A stretch of 39,579 nucleotides of DNA. It comes from a virus. Made by a program: the position numbers and the translations under genes. Below the pieces are notes generated by a model, which searched no databases, was not told the origin of the DNA, and saw only the letters and a list, made by a program, of their open reading frames with translations. The stretch spans positions 1-39,579 of the IMG/VR virus record IMGVR_UViG_3300005471_000032. One strand, 5' to 3'. This document shows positions 1 through 7,514 of the stretch, piece by piece (positions within the stretch are counted from its first letter, which is position 1; every line of letters starts with the position of its first letter).

Positions 1-227
1 GTCGTACTCGACCAAGTCCATATCAAGGCAATGACCATTATCTTTGGTCTGTCAAGGACGGAGGCAAAGTTAACTTTGAATGGTGCATACCAAAGAAGGA
101 GGTGCTTACGTATGTCCTCAAGCATCCTAATGAGTTTGACCCCAAGTATGTAGCCATGTTAAGGAGATACACTGCTGATAAGCTTGAAAAGATAGAAGAC
201 TACCTAGTTGATGGGAAGATTGGTTAA
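1..227 (+). CDS. C-terminal part of conserved phage protein (continues from right edge)
   Basis: An open frame entering from the left edge gives about 74 residues with aromatic and charged character (contains YLWSVKDGGKVNFEW) and stops with TAA at 225-227. There is no start in the window. Overlapping the terminal GTCG shared by both ends joins it in frame to the ORF that starts at 39341, giving a protein of roughly 150 residues. It would be the last gene of the packaging/portal operon. No function is recognised. Its stop codon overlaps the stop of the convergent gene at 224-394 in a TTAA tetranucleotide, so the two operons meet with no spacer. Confidence 0.7.
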   Translation, partial: RTRPSPYQGNDHYLWSVKDGGKVNFEWCIPKKEVLTYVLKHPNEFDPKYVAMLRRYTADKLEKIEDYLVDGKIG

Positions 228-394
228 TCCAAATCTTCTTTTCTAATTCTTCTTGATCTTAGAAATTTGATCTCATTTGCCAAAGTATAGATAGCATTTG
301 CAATATTTATTGGTACTACTTCTCCACTTCTTAGTTTTTCAAGCTTTTCAATCAATTGCTCAAGCGTATAAAGTTTTATAGAATCATCATCCAT
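224..394 (-). CDS. Small hypothetical protein, 56 aa
   Basis: Starts MDDDSIKLYTLEQLIEKLEK and is predicted largely helical with an acidic N-terminus and a basic RSRRIRKED tail. The ATG overlaps the TAA of the upstream gene by one base (TAATG), which supports translational coupling in a leftward four-gene cassette (1169 to 224). The stop overlaps the stop of the rightward gene at 1-227. No family recognised. Confidence 0.6.
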   Translation of the reverse strand: MDDDSIKLYTLEQLIEKLEKLRSGEVVPINIANAIYTLANEIKFLRSRRIRKEDLD

Positions 395-771
395 TAATCA
401 AATGCCTTTTTAATTTTAGCAAAATATTTTGTTGCCTCTTTCATCTTATTTACTTCGTCTCGAAGTTTATAGACATCCTCTGCAAGAGAGGATGATTCAA
501 AAATCTTTTTAGACTTTTTTTCTATGGATTTGATTGTATCATCATGCTCTCTAATCAAATTCTCAATATGCTGATAAAGATGCGTAAAGTTGACTAAAAG
601 TTCCGGATTAATTTGTTGAATATTCTCTTCTATTTTTCCCATCACTTCAGAATATATTCTTTCAGAAAGATGCGCGCATATCTTATCCGCATCAAATTTA
701 AAAAGAAATCTTTCATAAATATCATGATTTAAAGGATCGATATTTTTATTGAAGGGGTTTTTTAGAGTCAT
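394..771 (-). CDS. Hypothetical helical protein, 125 aa
   Basis: An all-helical, charged protein. Residues about 60-125 have heptad-like spacing of hydrophobics among Lys/Glu (for example HIENLIREHDDTIKSIEKK), compatible with a coiled coil. It has no signal peptide or membrane segment. It overlaps the upstream gene by 26 bases and the downstream one by a single base, so it belongs to one leftward transcript. Function unknown. Confidence 0.65.
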   Translation of the reverse strand: MTLKNPFNKNIDPLNHDIYERFLFKFDADKICAHLSERIYSEVMGKIEENIQQINPELLVNFTHLYQHIENLIREHDDTIKSIEKKSKKIFESSSLAEDVYKLRDEVNKMKEATKYFAKIKKAFD

Positions 772-946
772 TATGCATCCACTTTTTCATTTGTTCAACT
801 AAAGGAGAAAGAGCTTTAATGACTTCTTCGTCTGGCTTGACCTTATACTCTACAAGAAATCCCATTGTAGCTTCAATTGTAAAAATAAGATTACCCATTT
901 TCTCAGCTGCCATCATATAGGTCATGGTATCGATATCAGACTGCAT
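746..946 (-). CDS. Hypothetical protein, 66 aa
   Basis: Small acidic-to-neutral helical protein (begins MQSDIDTMTYMMAAEKMGN) without membrane segments. Its start lies inside the end of the Cys-rich gene (11-base overlap) and its end inside the next gene (26-base overlap), typical of tightly packed phage accessory genes. No recognised domain. Confidence 0.55.
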   Translation of the reverse strand: MQSDIDTMTYMMAAEKMGNLIFTIEATMGFLVEYKVKPDEEVIKALSPLVEQMKKWMHNDSKKPLQ

Positions 947-1169
947 GATCTTCCTTTTGTAGGTTTTTTACTAGGTTACATATCCATTGAGGATTAGTGA
1001 TCTCAAGGCATGTACCATGACAATCCTTTTTTTTTCTATGAAATTTAGCAAAACAATCCTTCTTAAATGATGAACAAAAGTCATTCTTACACTTGCTACA
1101 GCTGCATGTTGCATACTTAGAGGCATCCGTTTCGTCTCCACACTCAACACAGGTAATGGTATCACACAT
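936..1169 (-). CDS. Cysteine-rich putative zinc-binding protein, 77 aa
   Basis: From the ATG at 1169 (AAGG seven bases upstream) the protein has 11 Cys and 2 His in its first 54 residues: C7-x2-C10, C22-x-C24-x2-C27, C32, C39, H44, C50-H51 and C54. Paired ligands separated by about a dozen residues recall two-site zinc folds (RING, B-box, MYND or treble-clef type), but I cannot assign one. A longer frame with an upstream ATG at 1280 would add 37 residues without a better ribosome site and would run into the capsid promoter region. First gene of the leftward cassette; function unknown. It is notable because another gene in this window encodes a U-box. Confidence 0.65.
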   Translation of the reverse strand: MCDTITCVECGDETDASKYATCSCSKCKNDFCSSFKKDCFAKFHRKKKDCHGTCLEITNPQWICNLVKNLQKEDHAV

Positions 1170-1190
1170 TTGTAACCTTAAAATTTTATA

Positions 1191-1233
1191 TTGTTTGTAA
1201 ATTTCGCTTTTGTATATATGCAAGGTAGCGAAA
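1191..1233 (+). promoter_or_regulatory. Candidate promoter and dyad upstream of capsid operon
   Basis: TTGTTT (1191-1196), a 16-base spacer and TATATA (1213-1218) resemble a sigma-70-type promoter reading right into the scaffold/capsid genes. A 7-base inverted repeat, TTTCGCT (1202-1208) and AGCGAAA (1227-1233), brackets the -10, and TTCGCTT recurs at 1241-1247. This fits an operator over the promoter between two divergent operons. No direct evidence of activity. Confidence 0.4.
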
Positions 1234-1289
1234 GAAATAATTCGCTTCAAGGCGCAAAAAAGAGATTTCGCCAGTCTCAAAGGAAATGC

Positions 1290-2006
1290 ATGAGTTTATC
1301 AGAAGAGACCCAAGTTCCTGAAATGGTCGATCAGGCTGTAGAAACCCATGAGAAGAAGACTCCGCAAGAAAGTTTTGCTGAGCTTCGTCAGGCTAAAGAA
1401 CAACTTGAACGCCAGCTATGGCAGGCGCAGCAAGAGAGAGAGTTTTATGAGAAGCAGATGAACCAAAGAGTCTCATCCGCGCCTCATCAAGCTCAAGAAG
1501 AAGAATTTGATTATAGATCGCTAGAGCAAGAAGAATTCCCAGATGGGAAGAAGCTTGTAAAAGCCCTCAATTCGTTTAACAAGAAATTGTCTACGTATGA
1601 GAAGCAACTAGCAGAGAAAGATCAAAAGATTCAGATACTCGAAACTGCCACTGAATTCGCTGACTTTAAGGAAGTCGTTACGCCTGAGAATATTGAAAAA
1701 TATATTAAATCAGACGAAGACAACCGTGAGGCTGTTCAGACTGCTAAAAATCCTTTGAGAAAGGTCTATAATCTCATTAAAAAGAGCGCCGCTTATCAAG
1801 CTGATAAGGCCGAAAAAGTAGCGAAAGATAAACCGATCTCGCAGGAGCAAAGGCGAGTAGACGAAAAGGAAGGGAAACCGAAATTGGGAAGCTTAGGAGT
1901 TAGATCCGAAGCGGTGACAGTAGCGGCGAAAATGTCTAATTCAACTATGACCAAAGATCAAAAAAACGCTCTTTGGAAGGAAACTTTGGCAGCTGCACGA
2001 CGCTGA
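1290..2006 (+). CDS. Putative capsid scaffolding protein, 238 aa
   Basis: It lies directly upstream of the major capsid gene and is highly charged, Gln/Glu/Lys-rich and predicted helical. There is a coiled-coil stretch around residues 20-60 (KEQLERQLWQAQQEREFYEK) and another around 100-125. A short basic C-terminal segment ends ETLAAARR, comparable with the coat-binding tail of P22-type scaffolds. I chose the ATG at 1290 because AAGGA lies six bases before it; an in-frame ATG at 1191 falls inside the putative promoter. The protein would assemble inside the procapsid and leave before or during packaging. The role is inferred from position and composition. Confidence 0.7.
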   Translation: MSLSEETQVPEMVDQAVETHEKKTPQESFAELRQAKEQLERQLWQAQQEREFYEKQMNQRVSSAPHQAQEEEFDYRSLEQEEFPDGKKLVKALNSFNKKLSTYEKQLAEKDQKIQILETATEFADFKEVVTPENIEKYIKSDEDNREAVQTAKNPLRKVYNLIKKSAAYQADKAEKVAKDKPISQEQRRVDEKEGKPKLGSLGVRSEAVTVAAKMSNSTMTKDQKNALWKETLAAARR

Positions 2007-2011
2007 TCTTC

Positions 2012-2032
2012 GTCTTAACGTGGAGTTAAGAC
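2012..2032 (+). promoter_or_regulatory. Hairpin carrying the capsid-gene Shine-Dalgarno in its loop
   Basis: GTCTTAAC (2012-2019) and GTTAAGAC (2025-2032) form a perfect 8-bp stem with a 5-base loop GTGGA. The GGAG ribosome site (2022-2025) sits in the loop/stem junction, and the stem ends on the base before the capsid ATG at 2033. In the mRNA this could gate capsid translation. Confidence 0.6.
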
Positions 2033-2995
2033 ATGTCAGGTCCTACAACAACCAGCATTCTTCCGCCAGCTGTGCAACAACAGCTATCGATGAAGTTACT
2101 TGCTCGTCCTATGCCTGATTTGATCCATACTACAATGGGCTATCCTATTACTATGGACCAACAAGCAGGCGATATACTACGAAGACGTAGATATCAAAAC
2201 CTCCTAACCGCACCTGTTCCGCTCGGAAATGGAATCGTAGATCCTCCAGCACAACAGTTAACCGCTCTTGATATCGATGCTAGAATTGATTGGTATGGTA
2301 CTTACCTGATTCTTCAGGAACAAGTCATGCTCATCAATGAAGATCCTGTGCTTAATAGCGCCGTTTCTACTTTAGGCCAGTCCTTAAGAGAAACTGAGGA
2401 TCAGCTAGCCAGATCGATGATGGAAGGCGGGGCTCCTCCTATAAATTGCACTTCGGGAACGAATGGCGATAACCCAAGTAACATATCCCCTCTAGACTGC
2501 TCTAAAGCAGTACGATTACTTCGTACAGCCAATGCTCAGTTCATTCAGGATATAATCGAAGGGGAAAACAAATTCGGAACTGCACCCGTGAGAACCGCGT
2601 TTTTTGGCCTAGGACACACTAATTTAAGTGCTGACTTAGATCAAATGCTTGGTTTTATCAACGTGGCCAACTACGCAAACAACAGTAACCTGTTGCAAGC
2701 TGAATGGGGTTCTGTTCGAAACATTCGTTTCTTACTATCCTCAGTAGGGTCTATCACTCCGAATGCTTCTGCTAACTTGCAAGACGTGTACAACATCTTC
2801 TTGCCAGGTCAAGAATCATACGACATGGTTGATTTGGACGGTTATTCTGCCCAATTCATCTATGCACCACCTGAAATCGCTTCACCTCGTTTGAGACTAT
2901 ATCAAACAGCTGGATGGAAGATGGCTCAAGTATTCAACATCACTAACACTAGCTGGATCGTCAACTTACGTTGCACGCTCGGCGTAGCAATTTAA
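2033..2995 (+). CDS. Major capsid protein, N4-gp56-like family, 320 aa
   Basis: Length, position after a scaffold-like gene and sequence fit the N4 gp56-type major capsid family. The N-terminal arm reads TTTSILPPAVQQQL then LLARPMPDL. It is followed by the region with RRRRYQNL and PLGNGIVDPPAQQ, a long helix around residues 95-135 (LGQSLRETEDQLARSMM) and a beta-rich C-terminal half. The start is set by GGAG seven bases upstream inside a hairpin. The protein would form the icosahedral shell. The N-terminal arm is mirrored in the small ORF at 31091-31438. The downstream gene begins 11 bases after the stop with a strong AAGGAGG site. Confidence 0.85.
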   Translation: MSGPTTTSILPPAVQQQLSMKLLARPMPDLIHTTMGYPITMDQQAGDILRRRRYQNLLTAPVPLGNGIVDPPAQQLTALDIDARIDWYGTYLILQEQVMLINEDPVLNSAVSTLGQSLRETEDQLARSMMEGGAPPINCTSGTNGDNPSNISPLDCSKAVRLLRTANAQFIQDIIEGENKFGTAPVRTAFFGLGHTNLSADLDQMLGFINVANYANNSNLLQAEWGSVRNIRFLLSSVGSITPNASANLQDVYNIFLPGQESYDMVDLDGYSAQFIYAPPEIASPRLRLYQTAGWKMAQVFNITNTSWIVNLRCTLGVAI

Positions 2996-3006
2996 GGAGG
3001 TCGAAT

Positions 3007-4101
3007 ATGTCTTGCCAAATTCTTACAGGTTCTTTTGTTAACGTGGCTTCTACACCGAAGTTTATTCCAATCACGGCTCAAATCAATGAGTTTCGTCTTT
3101 GGAACCTAACTCGTTCAGGCGTCACTTCTCAAGGGATCGCAGGATCTTTAACATCAGATAGAATCGTTGAAGCCTTCTTCAACCCAAATCTGATGGGATC
3201 GGGAACTGCCTTAATCAAGCAAAACGGTACGGTTGCAGGGGTCTTAGCACCTCTCAATAACGGAGTTGCTGCAATCAATGGAATGAGTCTTTTTGACAGT
3301 TCTATTTACGCACAAGGACCAACTATAGCTATCGCAAGCTTTGTTCCTGGGACAACGACAGTCTTCACAACTGGCGCAGCTCACGGATTCAGAGTCGGAG
3401 ATAACGTACGTATCGGAAACATGACTAGCGCACCTGAAATGGGTGGACTAGTGATGACCGTTACAGCTGTTGGTAGCCCAACGACATTTACCACACTCTT
3501 TGACAGCACTAACTCTCTAACGAGCGTTGGATCTGTCTTTAAAGTGGGTAATATCAACGTTCAGAACCAAAGCCTTTATTATCCTCAGTGGCGCGCAATC
3601 GCTTCGATTAGTCTTGCAAATCCAATGGTGGTGACACTCTTGGTTCAGCAAAACTATCAAATCGGCGATAAAGTTCGTTTCCAAATTCCTACGGTTTTTG
3701 GAATGCAACAGCTAGTCTCAGGACCTAATGGATTGCCAATAGAATTCACGGTCTCAGCAGTAAACAACGCTGTCGGAACTCAAACAGTCACATTCGCAAA
3801 CGTAGACAGCACAGCTTACACAGCTTTTGCTTGGGCTGCTGCGGCAAACTATCCTTATGGATTACCTGTAATGGTTCCTCAAGGAGAGGGTAATACGAAT
3901 AATTTATTAGGTGTTGTACCAACGCCACTTCCATACGCAAACCAAAACATCCTTGGATTTGCAACTCAAAACACTGGACAAAGAGGTATTTTGATTGGAG
4001 CTGGAGACGGAACAAACTCAGCGACTACAGGCGGTATCATCGGATCCACTGTGGATGCTTGGGCATGGGAATGTATATCAAGTTCTCAGACCTATTATTA
4101 A
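3007..4101 (+). CDS. Putative capsid decoration/head structural protein, 364 aa
   Basis: Begins MSCQILTGSFVNVASTPKF after the strongest ribosome site seen here (AAGGAGG). The protein is Gly/Thr/Ser/Asn-rich and beta-structured with almost no charge clusters, as in virion surface proteins. Around residues 105-180 is an FCCH-like beta module (TTGAAHGFRVGDNVRIGNM); a related module around 195-245 carries PMVVT and FQIPTVFGMQQL. The second module is shared with the protein at 4764-5186. A strong terminator follows, isolating scaffold-capsid-this gene as a high-expression block. I infer head decoration or fibre from position; the exact role is unknown. Confidence 0.65.
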   Translation: MSCQILTGSFVNVASTPKFIPITAQINEFRLWNLTRSGVTSQGIAGSLTSDRIVEAFFNPNLMGSGTALIKQNGTVAGVLAPLNNGVAAINGMSLFDSSIYAQGPTIAIASFVPGTTTVFTTGAAHGFRVGDNVRIGNMTSAPEMGGLVMTVTAVGSPTTFTTLFDSTNSLTSVGSVFKVGNINVQNQSLYYPQWRAIASISLANPMVVTLLVQQNYQIGDKVRFQIPTVFGMQQLVSGPNGLPIEFTVSAVNNAVGTQTVTFANVDSTAYTAFAWAAAANYPYGLPVMVPQGEGNTNNLLGVVPTPLPYANQNILGFATQNTGQRGILIGAGDGTNSATTGGIIGSTVDAWAWECISSSQTYY

Positions 4102-4109
4102 ATAATCTA

Positions 4110-4141
4110 GGGTAGGGACAAAACGTCCCTATCCTTTTTTT
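4110..4141 (+). terminator. Rho-independent terminator after capsid block
   Basis: GGGTAGGGAC (4110-4119), a 5-base loop and GTCCCTATCC (4125-4134) form a 10-bp stem with one G-U pair, followed by seven T. It probably attenuates transcription between the capsid genes and the downstream connector/tail genes. Confidence 0.9.
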
Positions 4142-4151
4142 AAGGAAACAC

Positions 4152-4733
4152 ATGTCTAAAAAAAGAAAAAACGATCTTGTACAGGAGGAAATCACTATGG
4201 CGCCTACAGCAACCGACGAAACAACTCTTGAATCAGTTCAACAGGAAATTGATAGAGCACGCATGGAATTAGAAAGTACCAAGCGACAGATCGAAGAGAA
4301 GAAACTAGAGTTAAGAACTGCTGGCGGTCGTCTGATTTCTGAAGATGAAAAGAAGATCATGGAAAAGTCAGTCACTATGACTAATGAGAAGAATTCTCTT
4401 AAAGAGAAGATTGATAGACAGCAATCCTATGATAGTGAGCTTGTCACTGGTCGATTCATGAATCGAAGAGCTCCAGGTCAAGCAGTCAAACTTCCTTACA
4501 TCAAATACGCGACAGATCCCGTTAAATGGTATCCCTTCGAAGACGGAAAAGTCTACACAATCCCACGTGGTTTTGCTGAACAATTAAATGGAGGCTCAGA
4601 GAATGACCCATGTTACTACACTCCGCAGTTTACCCAAAAAAGCGGTGAGATGGACCCTAATAAACCTAGCTCTGCTATTCATGCTGTGGATGCAAGCAAT
4701 AAGAAATATGCTTTCACGCCCATAAATTTCTAA
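4152..4733 (+). CDS. Coiled-coil virion-associated protein, 193 aa (two possible starts)
   Basis: The N-terminal third is a coiled coil (about residues 30-95; SVQQEIDRARMELESTKRQI). The C-terminal half is compact and aromatic (KYATDPVKWYPFEDGKVYTIP) and resembles small proteins often found just after phage capsid genes. Two in-frame ATGs each have a ribosome site: 4152 (AAGGA, 5 bases) and 4197 (consensus AGGAGG, 8 bases), which would give 193- and 178-residue forms. Function unknown; a head-associated role is inferred from context. Confidence 0.65.
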   Translation: MSKKRKNDLVQEEITMAPTATDETTLESVQQEIDRARMELESTKRQIEEKKLELRTAGGRLISEDEKKIMEKSVTMTNEKNSLKEKIDRQQSYDSELVTGRFMNRRAPGQAVKLPYIKYATDPVKWYPFEDGKVYTIPRGFAEQLNGGSENDPCYYTPQFTQKSGEMDPNKPSSAIHAVDASNKKYAFTPINF

Positions 4734-4751
4734 TGTAAAGCGGCTTTACAT
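4733..4751 (+). repeat. Inverted repeat, copy 1 of 3 (ATGTAAAG-CGG-CTTTACAT)
   Basis: Perfect 8-bp arms around CGG, overlapping the last base of the previous stop codon and ending four bases before the AAGGAGT ribosome site of the gene at 4764. The inner 17 bases (TGTAAAGCGGCTTTACA) recur exactly at 21286-21302 and 26341-26357. It could be a DNA operator or an mRNA hairpin; the sequence alone does not decide. Confidence 0.8.
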
Positions 4752-4763
4752 TAAAGGAGTCCG

Positions 4764-5186
4764 ATGAGCACAGTCACCTATTATCCTGGCTATAGCCAAG
4801 TTCAAGTGCAAGATAATTTGCGCGTGCAAACCATCGAGTCTATAACTAATTCATTTCCTATGGTTGTCACTACGGTTGACAATCATGGGTATGTAGCTGG
4901 AATGATGGTGGCTTTTTTAATACCTGTTCAGTTCGGAATGGTTGATCTAAATAAGCTAAATGCTCAAGTGTTATCTATTACAGATGACACGTTAACAATT
5001 AATTTGGATTCAACAAATTTTTCTGTATTTTCATACCCTTCTCCATTACCATCCGCTTATACACCCCCGAGTGTAATACCGAACTCCTCTGGACCCTATC
5101 TACCACCACTTCCTTTGCCTTTTGGCAACCAAAACAGCTTCGAGGGAGTAATTTTTAATGACGGAACCCCTGGGAACCCCATATGA
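4764..5186 (+). CDS. Beta-rich structural protein related to the head protein at 3007, 140 aa
   Basis: Contains YYPGYSQVQVQ, then FPMVVTTVDNHGYVAGMMVAF, then IPVQFGM. These match, in order, YYPQWRAIASI, NPMVVTLLVQ and IPTVFGM in the C-terminal half of the protein at 3007. Both end in a Pro-rich stretch, then P(Y/F)(A/G)NQN. It therefore looks like a free-standing copy of that module. The ribosome site AAGGAGT follows directly after inverted repeat copy 1. It ends four bases inside the next gene (ATGA). Likely virion component; role unknown. Confidence 0.65.
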   Translation: MSTVTYYPGYSQVQVQDNLRVQTIESITNSFPMVVTTVDNHGYVAGMMVAFLIPVQFGMVDLNKLNAQVLSITDDTLTINLDSTNFSVFSYPSPLPSAYTPPSVIPNSSGPYLPPLPLPFGNQNSFEGVIFNDGTPGNPI

Positions 5187-6265
5187 GTGCACAATTAGTT
5201 AGCTTAGAGCAAATGGAAAACACAGTCAGACGAATGACTGCAAGGTACACTGAAGAACAGATGACCACGATTCAGATTGATAAGTACCTGAACTTATTTA
5301 TGACATTGCACTTCCCTTTGTATTTTAAGAGTCTCAAGCTTACAAAACCGTACGTATTTCTGACAACTCCAAATGTTGACACCTATGATTTTGTCTATGA
5401 AGACACCCCAACAGATCCAAATACGGGGAATAGAACGCCTGCTTCTCCTGGTAATATCCAAATAACCCCACCCGTCTATTGCCAAGGATATGCATTAAGA
5501 TACTACCAAGACAAATCCACATTCTATAATCGATGGCCAAAACTCACAGTCAATCAGATCATCAATAGCGGAGGAAATGGGGTAGGAGTTCCTTATACTG
5601 GAACCATTCCTTCAACTCCTTTCTTAAGAGCTCAGCTTGATATTTTTGGAAATGTTACAGAAGCAGCCGTGATTATCTCGGCTATAGTGAATGACTCACA
5701 GGCTGGAAACAGCGCGTTCAATTATGCATTATCTGACGTTCCTCAGCCAAATTCTAATATAGGCAATCTACTCGATCAGCAAGGAAATCCCGTTGGGACA
5801 GTGAATTACCTCACTGGCGCATATACTTTTACACCTGCGGGACTTGGAACTATTCCAGCCAATGCCACTATCTATGCCAGCGTTGTTCCCTATCAATCTT
5901 CAAGACCAACGGATGTCATCTTCTATAATCAACAAATCACATTTCGTCCAGTCCCACAGCAAGTCTATCAAGTCGAGTTCCAAATCAGCCAGCAACCTAC
6001 TCAATTGATTGAAGCAAGAAGCGCACCTGAACTTGACGAATGGTATCTATTTATTTGCGCGGGAGCTGCCAAACTCATCTATGCAGACTTTCCCGATGAT
6101 GATGGACTTGCGTCTCTTATGCCAGTATGGCAAGAGCAGCTATTAATCGCCCAAAGAAGGACTTTAAGACAGATGGGAAGTCAAAGGTCGGCAACCATCT
6201 TTAGTCAGCCAGGAAGGCCCGTTGCTTCGTGGTTCTGGGGAACTGAATATAGTGGGACAAACTAA
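5183..6265 (+). CDS. Head-tail connector/tail adaptor-type structural protein, 360 aa
   Basis: The N-terminal 60 residues are helical and polar (RMTARYTEEQMTTIQIDKYLNLF), as in head-completion adaptors of podoviruses. The middle holds a beta module with VGTVNYLTGAYTFTP that recurs in the 8149-10665 protein. The C-terminal part, from about residue 265, is helical (ELDEWYLFICAGAAKLIYADFP). Start by ATGA overlap with the preceding gene; stop overlaps the next start (TAATG). The gene order (capsid, this, paralogues, gp10-like stabiliser) suggests the position of P22 gp4 or an equivalent adaptor. Assignment is by context and shape. Confidence 0.6.
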   Translation: MSAQLVSLEQMENTVRRMTARYTEEQMTTIQIDKYLNLFMTLHFPLYFKSLKLTKPYVFLTTPNVDTYDFVYEDTPTDPNTGNRTPASPGNIQITPPVYCQGYALRYYQDKSTFYNRWPKLTVNQIINSGGNGVGVPYTGTIPSTPFLRAQLDIFGNVTEAAVIISAIVNDSQAGNSAFNYALSDVPQPNSNIGNLLDQQGNPVGTVNYLTGAYTFTPAGLGTIPANATIYASVVPYQSSRPTDVIFYNQQITFRPVPQQVYQVEFQISQQPTQLIEARSAPELDEWYLFICAGAAKLIYADFPDDDGLASLMPVWQEQLLIAQRRTLRQMGSQRSATIFSQPGRPVASWFWGTEYSGTN

Positions 6266-6861
6266 TGGCTTATAACCCGAATATTCCTTTGGTTACGGAT
6301 TACATGGTGGTTTCTCAGCCTCAGATAAGATCCAACTTCCAGACAATCTTCAGTGTTTTCTCAAAGAATCATGTCACTTTGAATTCTACTACAGAAGGAA
6401 GAAGTCAGGGAATGCACACGGTTTTAACTCTAAGAGAGCAAACAGGTGATCCAGTAACTACAGCATCTCAAATAGCTCTCTATGCCAAGAACGTGGCTGG
6501 TGCAACTACTTTATTCTTCCGCCCAAGTAACAATCAAACACCTATACAACTTACCTATCCTTCGATCTCAACAGGACTCCAATCCACGAATCCTGATGTT
6601 TACTTAGATAGGCAATATTCTTATGTAGCGGGTCCCTTTGTGGTTTATTTCGGAAGATTATCTGTAACGGATGGCGATATCATTACGCTAACTCCTGCCG
6701 AAACCCTGATTTACGTAGGACTTGTTCAAGCGGGCGGATTTGGATCAGATAAACCGAGCGCAGCTGCAACAAACATAGCGGGAAATCAATTCACTGTAAG
6801 ACTTCCTGCTACTGGAACTGCTGGACCCTTTCCAATCTATTACATGGCTATAGGAGTTTAA
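6265..6861 (+). CDS. Tail/adaptor structural protein, paralogue 1 of 3, 198 aa
   Basis: First of three tandem related proteins. Shared landmarks are an N-terminal Y-N/D-P-x-x-P, a segment around residues 20-40 with NF..IFSVFSKNHV, a (Q/N)(G/R)xH strand near residue 50, a V(Y/F)FGR segment near 120-130 and a beta-strand terminus ending in hydrophobics (YYMAIGV). The start overlaps the previous stop (TAATG), so translation is coupled. A beta-sandwich-type virion protein is likely; tandem triplication suggests subunits of one ring or fibre attachment. No family name is offered. Confidence 0.6.
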   Translation: MAYNPNIPLVTDYMVVSQPQIRSNFQTIFSVFSKNHVTLNSTTEGRSQGMHTVLTLREQTGDPVTTASQIALYAKNVAGATTLFFRPSNNQTPIQLTYPSISTGLQSTNPDVYLDRQYSYVAGPFVVYFGRLSVTDGDIITLTPAETLIYVGLVQAGGFGSDKPSAAATNIAGNQFTVRLPATGTAGPFPIYYMAIGV

Positions 6862-7514
6862 TGGGAAATCCAATCAACTATGACCCAAATACCCCGACAA
6901 GACAGCTAAGTTTTGCTGACTGGCAAGTACAATTCATTCAGAATTTTACTCAGTTAGACACTGCATTTGCTAAAAATCACGTACCTTTGACTGATCCCAC
7001 CGTTGCCAATAGAGGAAACCATACCTATGTCGAGATGGCAGAATCAACCACAGACGCCCAAACGAGCGCAAATGAGTTCTCCATTTTCGTTAAAGATGTA
7101 GAAAATCAAACCGATCAGGTCTTTTTTACGTATCCAGGAAATACCCCCGTAGTTCAGTTCACTAATTACCAAATCTATTCAGTGAAAGCCACCGATCAAC
7201 AAACAACCTTTTTCACGTTCTTGCCAGGAAAGTTACTCGTCTATTTTGGAAGATTCGGACCATTTAATGCCACAGGAAATAACATTCTTAAGCTAAATCC
7301 CCCTGTCGCAAAGAACATTGTCAGCATGAACTTTTGCCATCAAGGAATCACACCAAAATATACACCTGCTGGAGTGGAAGAAACTATCGTTACTCAGACA
7401 CCTTCCTTTGAATTCATCTTTACAAAGCCAGGAATCATTAAGGAAATCTATGTAATTCCTACGATTCCTTCGACGAATAACACAATGTATTACTGTGTGG
7501 TGGCAAATATATGA
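6861..7514 (+). CDS. Tail/adaptor structural protein, paralogue 2 of 3, 217 aa
   Basis: Begins MGNPINYDPNTPTRQLSF and carries the same landmarks as its neighbours: NFTQLDTAFAKNHVPL, GNHTYVEM, LLVYFGRFG and a C-terminal strand ending YYCVVANI. Coupled to the previous gene by TAATG and to the next by a short overlap. Compared with paralogue 1 it has an insertion before the last strand. Virion role inferred from the operon. Confidence 0.6.
   Translation: MGNPINYDPNTPTRQLSFADWQVQFIQNFTQLDTAFAKNHVPLTDPTVANRGNHTYVEMAESTTDAQTSANEFSIFVKDVENQTDQVFFTYPGNTPVVQFTNYQIYSVKATDQQTTFFTFLPGKLLVYFGRFGPFNATGNNILKLNPPVAKNIVSMNFCHQGITPKYTPAGVEETIVTQTPSFEFIFTKPGIIKEIYVIPTIPSTNNTMYYCVVANI

Noticed and set aside
4733-4751. 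Resemblance of the repeated dyad to a TyrR box (TGTAAA-N6-TTTACA)
   Set aside because: The spacer here is five bases (GCGGC), not six, at all three copies, and no TyrR target genes are nearby. Treated as an unnamed element.
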